From: Microbacterium nanhaiense
GTDB taxonomy: Bacteria > Actinomycetota > Actinomycetes > Actinomycetales > Microbacteriaceae
Direction of reading: 5' to 3'
Length of the DNA: 64,000 nucleotides
NCBI RefSeq assembly: GCF_014646015.1
Contig: NZ_BMMQ01000005.1
Coordinates: forward strand, 1-64,000
The translations under genes were made by a program, and so were the position numbers. The notes beneath the pieces were generated by a model. The model saw nothing but the letters and a program-made list of their open reading frames with translations. It searched no databases and was not told the origin of the DNA. Below are positions 24,941 to 33,464 of this stretch, in pieces (position 1 is the stretch's first letter; each line of letters opens with the position of its first letter).

Positions 24941-25019
24941 AGGTGCTACATTGCACGAATATCGAACGCCTAGGGGTCGTATCGATCATTTCCGTACATC
25001 TAGCGACATGGGAGTCCGG

Positions 25020-26114
25020 ATGACAACGCCCGCGCCGAAGCGCCGCCTGCCTCGCGGACGACACGAGCACATCCTGCGCGAGCTGGAGCTGCGCGGCAGC
25101 GTGCGCGCCGCGGCGATCGCCGCCGAGCTGGGGGTCACGGAGGTGACGATCCGACGCGATCTCATCGAACTGGAGAAGCTCGGCAAGCTCGCGCGCGTGC
25201 ACGGCGGTGCGATCTCGATCGCCGCACCCGAGGCGCCGCGGGCGGGGAAGTCGCTCGCGGGGCTCGTCCTGCCGACGGGCGCGTCGCACTACCCCGACGT
25301 CGTCCGCGGCGCGGAGAGCGCGTCTCCGTCGCTGCGCGCCCGCGTCGTGCTCGCGTCGTCGAACTACTCCCTCGCGACCGAGCAGCGTCACCTCGAACGG
25401 CTGATCAAGCTCGGCGTGGACGGCATCATCCTCGCGCCGACGCTCCGCGACCGCACGCTCGACGAGCTCGCGGGCGCGCTTTCGCGGTTGAGCGTGCCGG
25501 TGGTCCTGCTCGAACGCCGGCTCGAGGCGTCGTCGGCGCTCGCCCGCTACGACTGGGTGCGCACGGATCACGCGCGCGGCGCGGAACTCGCGGTGGAGCA
25601 TCTGGTCGAGCTTGGGCACGGCGCGGTCGGGCTCGCCCTGCTCGATCGCACCCCGACGGCGCCGTCGATCCGAGAGGGATACGGGCGGGCCGTCGCGGCG
25701 CTCGGGCTTCGCTCTGCTCCGGTCGTCTCCCTCCCCAAGACGGAGGACGACCCGGACGCCGCGGCGGCGGAGCTGTCGCGATTCCTCGACGAGTGCATGG
25801 CCGCGGGCGTGCGCGGTGCCGTCGTCCACACCGATTTCCACGCGGCGCACCTCCTCGAGATCGCGATCGACCGGGGCGTCCGCGTGCCGGAAGAGTTCTC
25901 GATCGTGGCCTACGACGACGAAAACGCCCAGCTCGCGATCGTTCCGCTGACGGCGGTGTCGCCGCCCGGCCGCGAGCTCGGACGCCTCGCGATGAGCACG
26001 CTGTTCGAGCGGATCCAGGCGGAGGACGAGGCGGAACTCGCGCCGCGCCATATCAGCCTCGTGCCCCGCCTCAACGTCCGGAGATCGAGCGGTCCGCCAC
26101 CGTCTGATCGGTAA
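25020..26114 (+). CDS. Hybrid regulator: DeoR-type helix-turn-helix with LacI-type sensor
   Basis: 364 residues from the ATG at 25020, preceded by GGGAG. The N-terminus carries a DeoR HTH (HEHILRELELRGSVRAAAIA, then LGVTEVTIRRDLIELEKLGK), whereas the rest is a periplasmic-binding-type sensor with HLERLIKLGVDGIILAP, DHARGAELAVEHLVELGHGA and FSIVAYDDENAQLA. Such fusions replace the LacI DNA-binding domain and regulate sugar genes. It is divergent from DUF2264 and directly upstream of the second CUT1 importer, its likely targets. No DeoR sugar-phosphate domain is present. Confidence 0.9.
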   Translation: MTTPAPKRRLPRGRHEHILRELELRGSVRAAAIAAELGVTEVTIRRDLIELEKLGKLARVHGGAISIAAPEAPRAGKSLAGLVLPTGASHYPDVVRGAESASPSLRARVVLASSNYSLATEQRHLERLIKLGVDGIILAPTLRDRTLDELAGALSRLSVPVVLLERRLEASSALARYDWVRTDHARGAELAVEHLVELGHGAVGLALLDRTPTAPSIREGYGRAVAALGLRSAPVVSLPKTEDDPDAAAAELSRFLDECMAAGVRGAVVHTDFHAAHLLEIAIDRGVRVPEEFSIVAYDDENAQLAIVPLTAVSPPGRELGRLAMSTLFERIQAEDEAELAPRHISLVPRLNVRRSSGPPPSDR

Positions 26115-26210
26115 TGTTCGTTTGTTCGTTTTTCGAATCGCTGCGTCGATATCCTCGCGAAGACAGATCCCGGTTCGGGGTCGTTCTTCACAGAGCAAGG
26201 AGGCTCACTC

Positions 26211-27494
26211 ATGCGATTCACTCGGACCATCAGCGCCGTCGCCGCGGCAGGTATCGCGGTCGGCGCTCTCGCCGGCTGCTCGTCCGACACCTCCGCCGGT
26301 GATGGCGCGGACGGGGGCAACGTCGAACTCACCGTCACCTGGTGGGGCAACGAGAGCCGCATCGAGAAGTACGAGAAGTCGTTCGAGATCTTCGAGGAAG
26401 AGCACCCCGGGGTCGAGATCACGGGTGTTCCCAGCGACTACGGCTCGTACTGGACCTCCCGGTCGACCGAAGGAGCCGCGCGCGAGCTGCCCGACCTCAT
26501 GCAGTTCGATCCGAACCTGGCGAAGTACGCGAAGAACGGTCTGCTGCTCGACCTGACTGATTACGTCGGCGACACGATCGACTTCACCAATGTCGACGAG
26601 AACATCGTGAAGGGTGCTCAGATCGATGGCGTGCAGTACGGCGTGCCCTTCGGTATCGGCACCTTCGCCCTGTTCGTCAACAAGGCGCTCGTCGAGAAGG
26701 CCGGCGTCGAGATGCTCGAGCCCGACTACACGTGGGAGGAGCTCAACGCGTGGATCGGTGAGATCACCGCGGCGGGGGTGACGAACGACGAGGGCCAGCC
26801 CGTCTACGGCGGCAACGACCACGGGGCCGCGACGCAGCTGTTCTACCAGTGGCTCGTGCAGAAGGGGATCGAGCCCTGGGACGGCGAGACACCCGGCTTC
26901 ACGCAGCAGGACATCGTCGACTACCTGAGCCTCGAGGAGGAGGGCCTGACGAACGGCGCTTTCTATCCGATCGACCGCACCACGCAGGTCGCCCCGCTCG
27001 ACGGCTTTTCGATGAACGAGTCGGCCTCGTCTCTGACCTTCGCGAGCTTCTACGGGCGCTACGCCCCCGAAGTCGGCGCCGAGAACATCGTCATGCTGCC
27101 CGTGCCGTCGGGGGAGAGCGGCGAAAAGGCCATGTGGTTCGCGCCGAGCAACTACGCCATCGGGGCCAACACCGAGCACCCGCAGGAGGCGACCGAGCTC
27201 GCCGACTTCCTCGCCCGCGATGCTCGCGTCGCCGAGATCTTCGGCACGGACCGCGGCGTCATGGTCGACAACGAGACGCGCGCCGGATTCGAGCCGCAGG
27301 ACGGAACGGGTGACGCCGAGGTCCTCGCCTACGTCGATGGCGTGCAGGAGTACGCGACGGCCGTCACCCCGGAGACCCCCGAGAACTTCGCGTCCTACGA
27401 GGCCGAGTGGCTGCGCCTGAACGAGGAGCGCATGTACGGCAACATCACCGCGGAGCAGTTCGCCGAGCAGTGGTGGGCGGAAGCCGGCCTCTGA
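26211..27494 (+). CDS. Extracellular solute-binding lipoprotein of the second CUT1 importer
   Basis: 427 residues with a lipoprotein signal: MRFTRTISAVAAAGIAVGAL then the lipobox LAGC, Cys23 lipidated. The mature part starts VELTVTWWGNESRIEKYEKS, a typical family 1 sugar-binding protein, and contains GVPFGIGTFALFVNKALVEK near residue 145. It is preceded by an AAGGAGG ribosome site and is the first gene of the second importer operon. The specific sugar cannot be told from sequence; the downstream fucosidase and nearby pectin genes suggest a plant-derived oligosaccharide. Confidence 0.95.
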   Translation: MRFTRTISAVAAAGIAVGALAGCSSDTSAGDGADGGNVELTVTWWGNESRIEKYEKSFEIFEEEHPGVEITGVPSDYGSYWTSRSTEGAARELPDLMQFDPNLAKYAKNGLLLDLTDYVGDTIDFTNVDENIVKGAQIDGVQYGVPFGIGTFALFVNKALVEKAGVEMLEPDYTWEELNAWIGEITAAGVTNDEGQPVYGGNDHGAATQLFYQWLVQKGIEPWDGETPGFTQQDIVDYLSLEEEGLTNGAFYPIDRTTQVAPLDGFSMNESASSLTFASFYGRYAPEVGAENIVMLPVPSGESGEKAMWFAPSNYAIGANTEHPQEATELADFLARDARVAEIFGTDRGVMVDNETRAGFEPQDGTGDAEVLAYVDGVQEYATAVTPETPENFASYEAEWLRLNEERMYGNITAEQFAEQWWAEAGL

Positions 27495-27516
27495 GCCGTC
27501 GTCCGGGAGTCACACT

Positions 27517-28494
27517 ATGACCGTCACCACGCAACAACCGGCCCGTGCGCGGGCGGCGAGCGGCGACCGCGCCGCGCGCCGCCCCGCGCCCGGCGCGCGG
27601 GCCCGCAGGCCTCACGGCCGCGACAATCGCGCCGGATACACCTTCCTGCTGCCCTGGCTGATCGGCTTCATCGGTCTTACCGCCGGGCCCATGATCGCCT
27701 CGCTGTACCTCTCCTTCACGGAGTACAACCTGTTCCAGCCGCCTGAGTGGGTCGGCACCGACAACTATGCGAGGCTCTTCCAGGATCCGCGCTTCATCCA
27801 GTCGTCTGTCGTCACGCTCACCTATGTGCTGATCGGCACGCCGGTGAAGCTGATCGTGTCGCTCGCCGTCGCGATGCTGCTCAACAACAATCGCCGCGGC
27901 CAGGGCTTCTACCGCTCCGCCTTCTACGTCCCCTCGCTCGTCGGCGCATCGGTCGCGATCGCGATCGTGTGGCGTGCGATGTTCATCGACGACGGCGTCG
28001 TCGACAAAATCGGCGCTTTCTTCGGCGTCGACTGGGGCGGATGGGTCGGCGACCCGAACTACACGATTTACATGTTCATCCTGCTGGCGGCGTGGCAGTT
28101 CGGCGCTCCCATGGTGATCTTCCTCGCGGGTCTGAAGGACATCCCGGCCGAGCTGTACGAGGCCGCCGAGATGGACGGCGCGGGCTGGTGGCGAAAGTTC
28201 GTCAGCATCACACTGCCGACGCTCTCGCCCGTGCTCTTCTTCAACCTGCTCCTCGAGATGATCAACGCTTTCCAGGTCTTCGGATCCGCCTTCATCATCT
28301 CCAACGGAACCGGCGGGCCCGCCGGATCCACCCTCTTCTACACGCTGTACCTGTACCAGCGCGGCTTCGAAGACCAGCAGCTCGGCTATGCCTCGGCGCT
28401 CGCCTGGGTGCTGCTCGTCGTCATCGGCATCGTCACGGCGATCTTCTTCCGCAGCTCGAAGATGTGGGTGCACTACGGAGGTGACGCGCGATGA
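27517..28494 (+). CDS. CUT1 sugar ABC transporter permease (second importer, MalF-like)
   Basis: 325 residues with an unusually Ala/Arg-rich N-terminal tail of about 40 residues, then six helices starting TFLLPWLIGFIGLTAGPMIA. The EAA loop YEAAEMDGAGWWRKFVSITL near residue 215 is the ATPase contact. A GGGAG ribosome site precedes the ATG. It overlaps the next permease gene by four bases, its heterodimer partner. Confidence 0.95.
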   Translation: MTVTTQQPARARAASGDRAARRPAPGARARRPHGRDNRAGYTFLLPWLIGFIGLTAGPMIASLYLSFTEYNLFQPPEWVGTDNYARLFQDPRFIQSSVVTLTYVLIGTPVKLIVSLAVAMLLNNNRRGQGFYRSAFYVPSLVGASVAIAIVWRAMFIDDGVVDKIGAFFGVDWGGWVGDPNYTIYMFILLAAWQFGAPMVIFLAGLKDIPAELYEAAEMDGAGWWRKFVSITLPTLSPVLFFNLLLEMINAFQVFGSAFIISNGTGGPAGSTLFYTLYLYQRGFEDQQLGYASALAWVLLVVIGIVTAIFFRSSKMWVHYGGDAR

Positions 28495-29411
28495 CGATCC
28501 AGGCCACACGCGCGATCGTGGTTCCCGACGACGACAAGCGGGCGCGGATCCCGAAGCGCACGCGGACGGATCGCGGCAAGCGAGCCGCCGGCTCCATCGC
28601 CTTCCATGCGGTGTCGATCGCGCTGCTGATCGTGCTCCTCTACCCGGCGGCGTGGATGGTTCTCTCGGCGTTCAAGCCGTCGGGCGACATCATCGGCAAC
28701 GTGTCGCTGATTCCCGAGACGTGGACGCTCGAGAATTTCACACAGGTGTTAGAGGGCATCGCCGGGATGTCGTTCTGGCGCTTCGCGTGGAACTCCCTCG
28801 TACTCGCGGTTCTGACCGTCGTGGGAGTGTGCCTCTCGTCGTCGGTGACCGCCTACGCCTTCGCTCGCATCGACTTCAGGGGGCGCGGGATCTGGTTCGC
28901 GCTGATGATCGGCACGCTGCTGCTGCCGTTCCACGTCGTGATCATCCCGCAGTACATCGTGTTCAACCAGCTGAACATGATCAACACGTTCACGCCGCTG
29001 CTTATCGGCCGGTTCCTCGCGACCGAGGCGTTTTTCGTGTTCCTGCTCGTGCAGTTCATGCGCAGCGTGCCGCGCGATCTCGACGAGGCGGCGCGCATCG
29101 ACGGCGCCGGGCACGTGCGCATCTTCACGACGATCATGCTGCCGCTCATGCGCCCCGCACTCGTGACGTGCTCGATCTTCGCCTTCCTGAACAGCTGGAA
29201 CGACTTCTTCGGCCCACTGCTGTACCTGAAGTCGCCGGATCTGTACCCGCTGCCGATCGCCCTGCGCCTTTACATCGACTCGACGTCGGCGTCGAACTTC
29301 GGAGCCCAGATGGCGATGGCGGTGCTCTCGCTGCTGCCCGTGCTGCTGTTCTTCCTGATCTTCCAGCGCTACATCGTGGGCGGCATCGCCACCAGCGGGT
29401 TGAAGGGCTGA
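28491..29411 (+). CDS. CUT1 sugar ABC transporter permease (second importer, MalG-like)
   Basis: 306 residues. Six helices begin with SIALLIVLLYPAAWMVLSAF near residue 43; the EAA loop is DEAARIDGAGHVRIFTTIML near 200, and the C-terminus ends QRYIVGGIATSGLKG, the usual end of this group. Its start overlaps the previous permease stop (ATGA) and its stop overlaps the next ATG (TGATG). No ATPase accompanies the operon. Confidence 0.95.
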   Translation: MTIQATRAIVVPDDDKRARIPKRTRTDRGKRAAGSIAFHAVSIALLIVLLYPAAWMVLSAFKPSGDIIGNVSLIPETWTLENFTQVLEGIAGMSFWRFAWNSLVLAVLTVVGVCLSSSVTAYAFARIDFRGRGIWFALMIGTLLLPFHVVIIPQYIVFNQLNMINTFTPLLIGRFLATEAFFVFLLVQFMRSVPRDLDEAARIDGAGHVRIFTTIMLPLMRPALVTCSIFAFLNSWNDFFGPLLYLKSPDLYPLPIALRLYIDSTSASNFGAQMAMAVLSLLPVLLFFLIFQRYIVGGIATSGLKG

Positions 29412-30004
29412 TGACGAAGAAGCTGCGCCCGTACGGATCCCCGAAGTTCGCGCTCTTCGGGGAGACGATGCTGGCCGGCCTCGTCGTCGCGCTGTGCAGC
29501 CTCCCGGTCGTGACCGCGGTTCCCGCGATTGCGGCGGGCGCCCGCCACCTGCGTCGGCACAACGAGGGGTATTCGGACCGCGTCGCCGATCTGTTCCGGG
29601 ACGTCGGGGCCGCGATCCGACGCCTGTGGGCGCTGGGGGTCTGCTCGGCGCTGGTCGTCGCGCTGCTCGTCATCGACGTGCGCGCGATGACGATGCTCGA
29701 CATCCCCGGATCCCGCCCGGTCGCGATCGTGCTCGCCCTCGCGGCGCTCGCCGCGGCCGTCATCGTGCTCCGCTTCGCGGGCGGGTGGGATCCGTCGGAC
29801 CGCGCCCTGCCGGGACTGCGGCGCGCGCTGGCCGAGTCGGCGGCGGATCCGCTCGGCAGCGGCCTGCTGCTCCTGGCGATCGCGGGAACGGCGGTCGTGG
29901 TGTGGATGTTCCCGGCCCTCGCGGCAATCGCCGGAGGGATCCTCGCGCTCGCCGCATACGCCGTCGACACCCGCCTCGACTCACTGACACGGACCCCGGA
30001 CTAA
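29411..30004 (+). CDS. YesL-like (DUF624) membrane protein
   Basis: 197 residues with four or five hydrophobic segments. The VALCSLPVVTAVPAIAAGAR motif near residue 25 is the DUF624 signature, followed by a FRDVGAAIRRLW helix and membrane stretches at about 68-85, 97-115, and 148-185. It overlaps the permease stop by one base. Like the gene at 11396, it accompanies a CUT1 importer; function unknown. A family A repeat follows 33 bases after its stop. Confidence 0.7.
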   Translation: MTKKLRPYGSPKFALFGETMLAGLVVALCSLPVVTAVPAIAAGARHLRRHNEGYSDRVADLFRDVGAAIRRLWALGVCSALVVALLVIDVRAMTMLDIPGSRPVAIVLALAALAAAVIVLRFAGGWDPSDRALPGLRRALAESAADPLGSGLLLLAIAGTAVVVWMFPALAAIAGGILALAAYAVDTRLDSLTRTPD

Positions 30005-30037
30005 CCCCGCGCGCGCCACCTCACCCCCACCCCCACA

Positions 30038-30102
30038 CCGTTCATATGACACTTCCGCACCCTTATGGGGCGCGTGACACGCCAGAGGTGTCATATGAAC
30101 GG
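30038..30102. repeat. Family A palindromic repeat, 65 bp
   Basis: Left arm CCGTTCATATGACAC (30038-30052) and right arm GTGTCATATGAACGG (30088-30102) are perfectly complementary, the only fully symmetric copy. It lies between convergent genes, 9 bases from the downstream stop codon. Confidence 0.93.
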
Positions 30103-30111
30103 TGCCGGGAA

Positions 30112-30882
30112 TCAGGCGCGTGGGGGGAGTTGGGCGATGAGGGCGTCGAGCTTGTCGGCGGTGTCTTCCCAGCTGTCGACGGCGATGCACGTCACGCCCA
30201 TGGCGAGCACGGGGTAGTCGTTGCCGTCCTCGTCGAGGCGGTCGCCGTAGAAGAGCATGTCGTCGAGGGCGATGCCGGTCTCGGCGGCGAGCTGGTTCAT
30301 GCCGTACGCCTTGTCGATTCCCTTGCGGGTGATGTCGACGGAGGTGGATCCTCCGGAGCGCACCTCGAGGTCGGGAACGCGCGCGGCGACCGCGTCGCGG
30401 AGCGCGGACTTCTTCTCGCTCGTCGGGTCCCAGGCCTTCTTGGCGTCGACGGGGGCCGCCTGTCCGAGCGCGGAGAAGGTGATCTGGGATCCGCGGTCTT
30501 CGAGGATCGGGCCCCAGGTGTCGGTCTCCCAGTAGCCGAGGCGCTTGGCCTCTTCCTCCACGGCGGTGAGCGCGCGGGTCTTCTCGTCGTCGGTGAGATC
30601 GCGCGAGTACAGGAGGGCGAACTCGGTGCCGTTGTGGCGGTAGTACGCGGTGCCGCAGGTGGGGAGGAGGTGGATGTGGGCGAGCGCGTCGCCGGCGTCG
30701 GGGAGGTTGTCGACGACCTGGCTGCGGAACTGGCCGATCTGTCCGCCGGAGATGATGGCGACCTCGACGCGGCCGGCGAGGTCGACGAGTTGCTGGGCGA
30801 CGCGGGGGTCGACGGGCGACTTCGATGGCGCGAGGGTGTCGTCGAGGTCGAAGGCCACGACGAGCGGCTGAGAATCAGTCAT
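30112..30882 (-). CDS. HAD-IIB family hydrolase (phosphomannomutase-like)
   Basis: 256 residues from the ATG at 30882 (MTDSQPLVVAFDLDDTLAPS; an ATG three codons upstream is possible). HAD motif I is DLDDTLAPS with nucleophile Asp, motif II is ISGG near residue 45, and the C-terminal FYGDRLDEDGNDYPVL carries motif IV. The cap pattern and LLPTCGTAYYRHNG segment match the eukaryotic-type PMM/HAD-IIB subfamily, which interconverts or dephosphorylates hexose phosphates. Substrate uncertain. Transcribed alone, convergent with the importer operon. Confidence 0.85.
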   Translation of the reverse strand: MTDSQPLVVAFDLDDTLAPSKSPVDPRVAQQLVDLAGRVEVAIISGGQIGQFRSQVVDNLPDAGDALAHIHLLPTCGTAYYRHNGTEFALLYSRDLTDDEKTRALTAVEEEAKRLGYWETDTWGPILEDRGSQITFSALGQAAPVDAKKAWDPTSEKKSALRDAVAARVPDLEVRSGGSTSVDITRKGIDKAYGMNQLAAETGIALDDMLFYGDRLDEDGNDYPVLAMGVTCIAVDSWEDTADKLDALIAQLPPRA

Positions 30883-31024
30883 GCGAACCATTGTCGCCGA
30901 TCGCGACTCGATGTGCGGTGGGGGCTCTTCCGAGGATCCGGCAGAATGAGCACTCGACGCCTGCGACGATGCGGCGCCGGTCCGTTGATCTTCACCGAGG
31001 AAGAAGCGGGCGGAAAGGACGGAC

Positions 31025-32323
31025 ATGACCGAAAAGACCTGGAGCGACCTGGAGCGTCGCCTTCCGGAATGGTACGAGCGCGCGAAGTTCGGGATCTTCA
31101 TCCACTGGGGTGCGTACTCGGTGCCGGCGTGGGGCGAGCCGCTCGGCGCCCTGGGCGAGATCGACGACGCGACGTGGTTCGCCCACAATCCGTATGCGGA
31201 GTGGTACTTCAACACGATCCGCATCGACGGCAGCCCGGCGCAGCGGCACCATCGCGAGACCTACGGCGACGCGCCCTATGACGCGTTCCTCGACGAGTGG
31301 AGGGCGGAGAACTTCGACCCGCGCGCCTGGGCCGAGCTGTTTGCGCGCGCCGGAGCCGAATACGTCATCCCCACGACCAAGCATCACGACGGCATCACCC
31401 TGTGGGACGCGCCGGGTACGGGGGCCCGCAACACCGTGCGCCGCGGACCCCGCCGCGACCTGGTCGGCGCGATCGCGGACGCGGTGCGCGAGGCGGGGAT
31501 CCGCTTCGGCGTCTATTACTCCGGCGGGCTCGACTGGTCGATCACCGATCTCCCGCCGCACCGCTCCGGTGCGGAGGTGAAGAGCCTTCGCCCCAACGAT
31601 GCCGCCTACCACTACTACGCGCTCTCGCACGTGCGCGACTTGATCGAGCGGTACCGGCCCGACGTGCTGTGGAACGACATCGAGTGGCCCGACGCGGGCA
31701 AGCACAACGAGAAGGACGGCCTGCACGGCCTCTTCGCCGACTACTTCTCGAGCAACCCCGACGGCATCGTCAACGACCGATGGGGCGACACCTATCACGA
31801 CGTCGCCACGACCGAGTATTCGGCGGGCAAGGAGAACGAGAACGAGGCGGTCTGGGAGAACAACCGGGGCCTCGGCTGGTCCTTCGGATACAACCGCGTT
31901 GAGTCGCCGCGCGAGATCCTCGACTCCCTGCAGCTCGCCAAGCACTGGGTCGACGTCGTCTCGAAGGGCGGACGGCTGCTTCTCAACGTCGGCCCCATGG
32001 CCGACGGCACGATTCCCGAACTGCAGCAGCGAAGCCTCGAGGGATTCGGCGACTGGAAGCGCGGGGCGATCGCGGAGGCCGCCGCCGTGACGCGCCGCAT
32101 GGCGCCGCCGGTCACCGCCGGCGACGAGCGCTGGCGTCGCGAATGGGAGACGCCGGACGAGCGGATCCTGTTCCTCGCGGAGCCGGGCGAGTACCGGATC
32201 CCCGAGGGTGCGGATCCCGCCGGGGCGCGCGTGCTCGCGGGCGAGGCATCGGTCGACGGGGGAGCGATCCGTGTGGAGGCGGTCGGCGCGGGGCCGGTGG
32301 CCGTTGCCTTCGCCCGTGCGTAG
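31025..32323 (+). CDS. Alpha-L-fucosidase, GH29 family
   Basis: 432 residues starting MTEKTWSDLERRLPEWYERA with the family opening AKFGIFIHWGAYSVPAWGEP, TTKHHDGITLWDAP near residue 118, and the nucleophile Asp in RPDVLWNDIEWPDAG near 220. LLLNVGPMADGTIP closes the barrel, and a short beta domain follows. There is no signal peptide, so it would act on imported fucosylated oligosaccharides. AAAGGA precedes the ATG. It releases L-fucose from glycans; linkage preference cannot be read. Confidence 0.93.
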   Translation: MTEKTWSDLERRLPEWYERAKFGIFIHWGAYSVPAWGEPLGALGEIDDATWFAHNPYAEWYFNTIRIDGSPAQRHHRETYGDAPYDAFLDEWRAENFDPRAWAELFARAGAEYVIPTTKHHDGITLWDAPGTGARNTVRRGPRRDLVGAIADAVREAGIRFGVYYSGGLDWSITDLPPHRSGAEVKSLRPNDAAYHYYALSHVRDLIERYRPDVLWNDIEWPDAGKHNEKDGLHGLFADYFSSNPDGIVNDRWGDTYHDVATTEYSAGKENENEAVWENNRGLGWSFGYNRVESPREILDSLQLAKHWVDVVSKGGRLLLNVGPMADGTIPELQQRSLEGFGDWKRGAIAEAAAVTRRMAPPVTAGDERWRREWETPDERILFLAEPGEYRIPEGADPAGARVLAGEASVDGGAIRVEAVGAGPVAVAFARA

Positions 32324-32344
32324 GTGAGAATCTGACGTGAGGAG

Positions 32345-32377
32345 CCGGATCCGTTCGCGCGGGGTGAACGGATCCGG
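32345..32377 (+). terminator. Hairpin between fucosidase and rplM
   Basis: CCGGATCCGTTC (32345-32356) pairs perfectly with GAACGGATCCGG (32366-32377) across a 9-nt loop. It lies 21 bases after the fucosidase stop and 140 bases before rplM, so termination of the fucosidase transcript is most likely. A role in an rplM leader is less likely but possible. Confidence 0.6.
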
Positions 32378-32516
32378 TAACGTTGCTTGTTGGTGCGCGC
32401 GCTGTCGCGCATCCGAACGTGAGCCCTCCACCGGTTGTGTTGGCCCGGTCTGCCCGGACAACCGCCCCGGAGTGGGATTCACGAACCTCTCCGTTCGACA
32501 AGAAAGCAGCACTATC

Positions 32517-32963
32517 GTGACTCGCACTTACACCCCGAAGGCTGGCGACGCTCAGCGCGACTGGCTCGTGATCGACGCCGCCGACGTCGTTCTCGGTCGC
32601 CTCGCCTCGCACGCTGCGGCGCTCCTGCGCGGCAAGCACAAGACGACCTTCGCCCCCCACATGGACATGGGTGACTTCGTCATCATCATCAACGCTGACA
32701 AGGTCGTCCTCACGGGCAACAAGGCCGAGAACAAGCGTGCCTACCGTCACTCGGGTTACCCGGGTGGTCTGAAGTCGGTCAGCTACACCGAGCTGCTCGA
32801 GAACAACCCGGTTCGCGCCGTGGAGAAGGCCGTTCGCGGCATGCTTCCGAAGAACACCCTCGGTCGCAACCAGCTGGCGAAGCTGAAGGTGTACACGGGT
32901 GCCGAGCACCCCCACGCCGCTCAGAAGCCCCAGACGTACACTTTCGACCAGGTCGCCCAGTAA
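32517..32963 (+). CDS. rplM: 50S ribosomal protein L13
   Basis: 148 residues from the GTG at 32517 (product starts [20 protein letters not shown]). Conserved L13 blocks [37 protein letters not shown] and [20 protein letters not shown] are all present. It is an early-assembling large-subunit protein. rpsI follows 25 nt downstream, the usual rplM-rpsI pair. The 193-nt region upstream, after the fucosidase hairpin, should carry the promoter. Confidence 0.98.
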   Translation: MTRTYTPKAGDAQRDWLVIDAADVVLGRLASHAAALLRGKHKTTFAPHMDMGDFVIIINADKVVLTGNKAENKRAYRHSGYPGGLKSVSYTELLENNPVRAVEKAVRGMLPKNTLGRNQLAKLKVYTGAEHPHAAQKPQTYTFDQVAQ

Positions 32964-32988
32964 GCGCCGCGGCTTTAAGGACTAACTC

Positions 32989-33453
32989 GTGACTGAAGAC
33001 GTTCAGAACTACACCACCGAGACCCCGGCCGAGGCCGAGGTCGTCGCCGAGCGCCCGGTCGTCAGCGTCCCCGGTGCCGCTGTCGGTCGTCGCAAGCAGG
33101 CTATCGCCCGCGCGCGCCTGATCCCCGGCGAGGGCTCCTTCACGGTCAACGGCCGTGAGCTCGCGGAGTACTTCCCCAACAAGCTGCACCAGCAGCTCAT
33201 CACCGACCCCTTCACGCTGCTCGGCCTCACGGGCGCCTACGACGTGATCGCTCGCATCAGCGGCGGCGGCCCCTCGGGCCAGGCCGGCGCGCTGCGCCTC
33301 GCGATCTCGCGCGCGCTCAACGAGATCGACCGCGAGAACAACCGTCCGGCCCTCAAGAAGGCTGGCTTCCTCACCCGTGACGCCCGCGTCATCGAGCGTA
33401 AGAAGGCCGGTCTCAAGAAGGCCCGCAAGGCTTCGCAGTTCTCGAAGCGCTGA
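32989..33453 (+). CDS. rpsI: 30S ribosomal protein S9
   Basis: 154 residues from a GTG at 32989. An acidic N-terminal extension of about 30 residues, common in actinobacteria, is followed by the S9 core [20 protein letters not shown] and [20 protein letters not shown]. The basic C-terminal tail ends SKR, whose last Arg reaches the ribosomal P site. glmM starts 11 nt downstream, so the three genes form one operon. Confidence 0.98.
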   Translation: MTEDVQNYTTETPAEAEVVAERPVVSVPGAAVGRRKQAIARARLIPGEGSFTVNGRELAEYFPNKLHQQLITDPFTLLGLTGAYDVIARISGGGPSGQAGALRLAISRALNEIDRENNRPALKKAGFLTRDARVIERKKAGLKKARKASQFSKR

Positions 33454-33464
33454 TCGAGCCCTCT

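Noticed and set aside
32331..32342. Another family C arm (GAGAATCTGACG)
   Set aside because: One mismatch to an arm but no partner at the expected distances.
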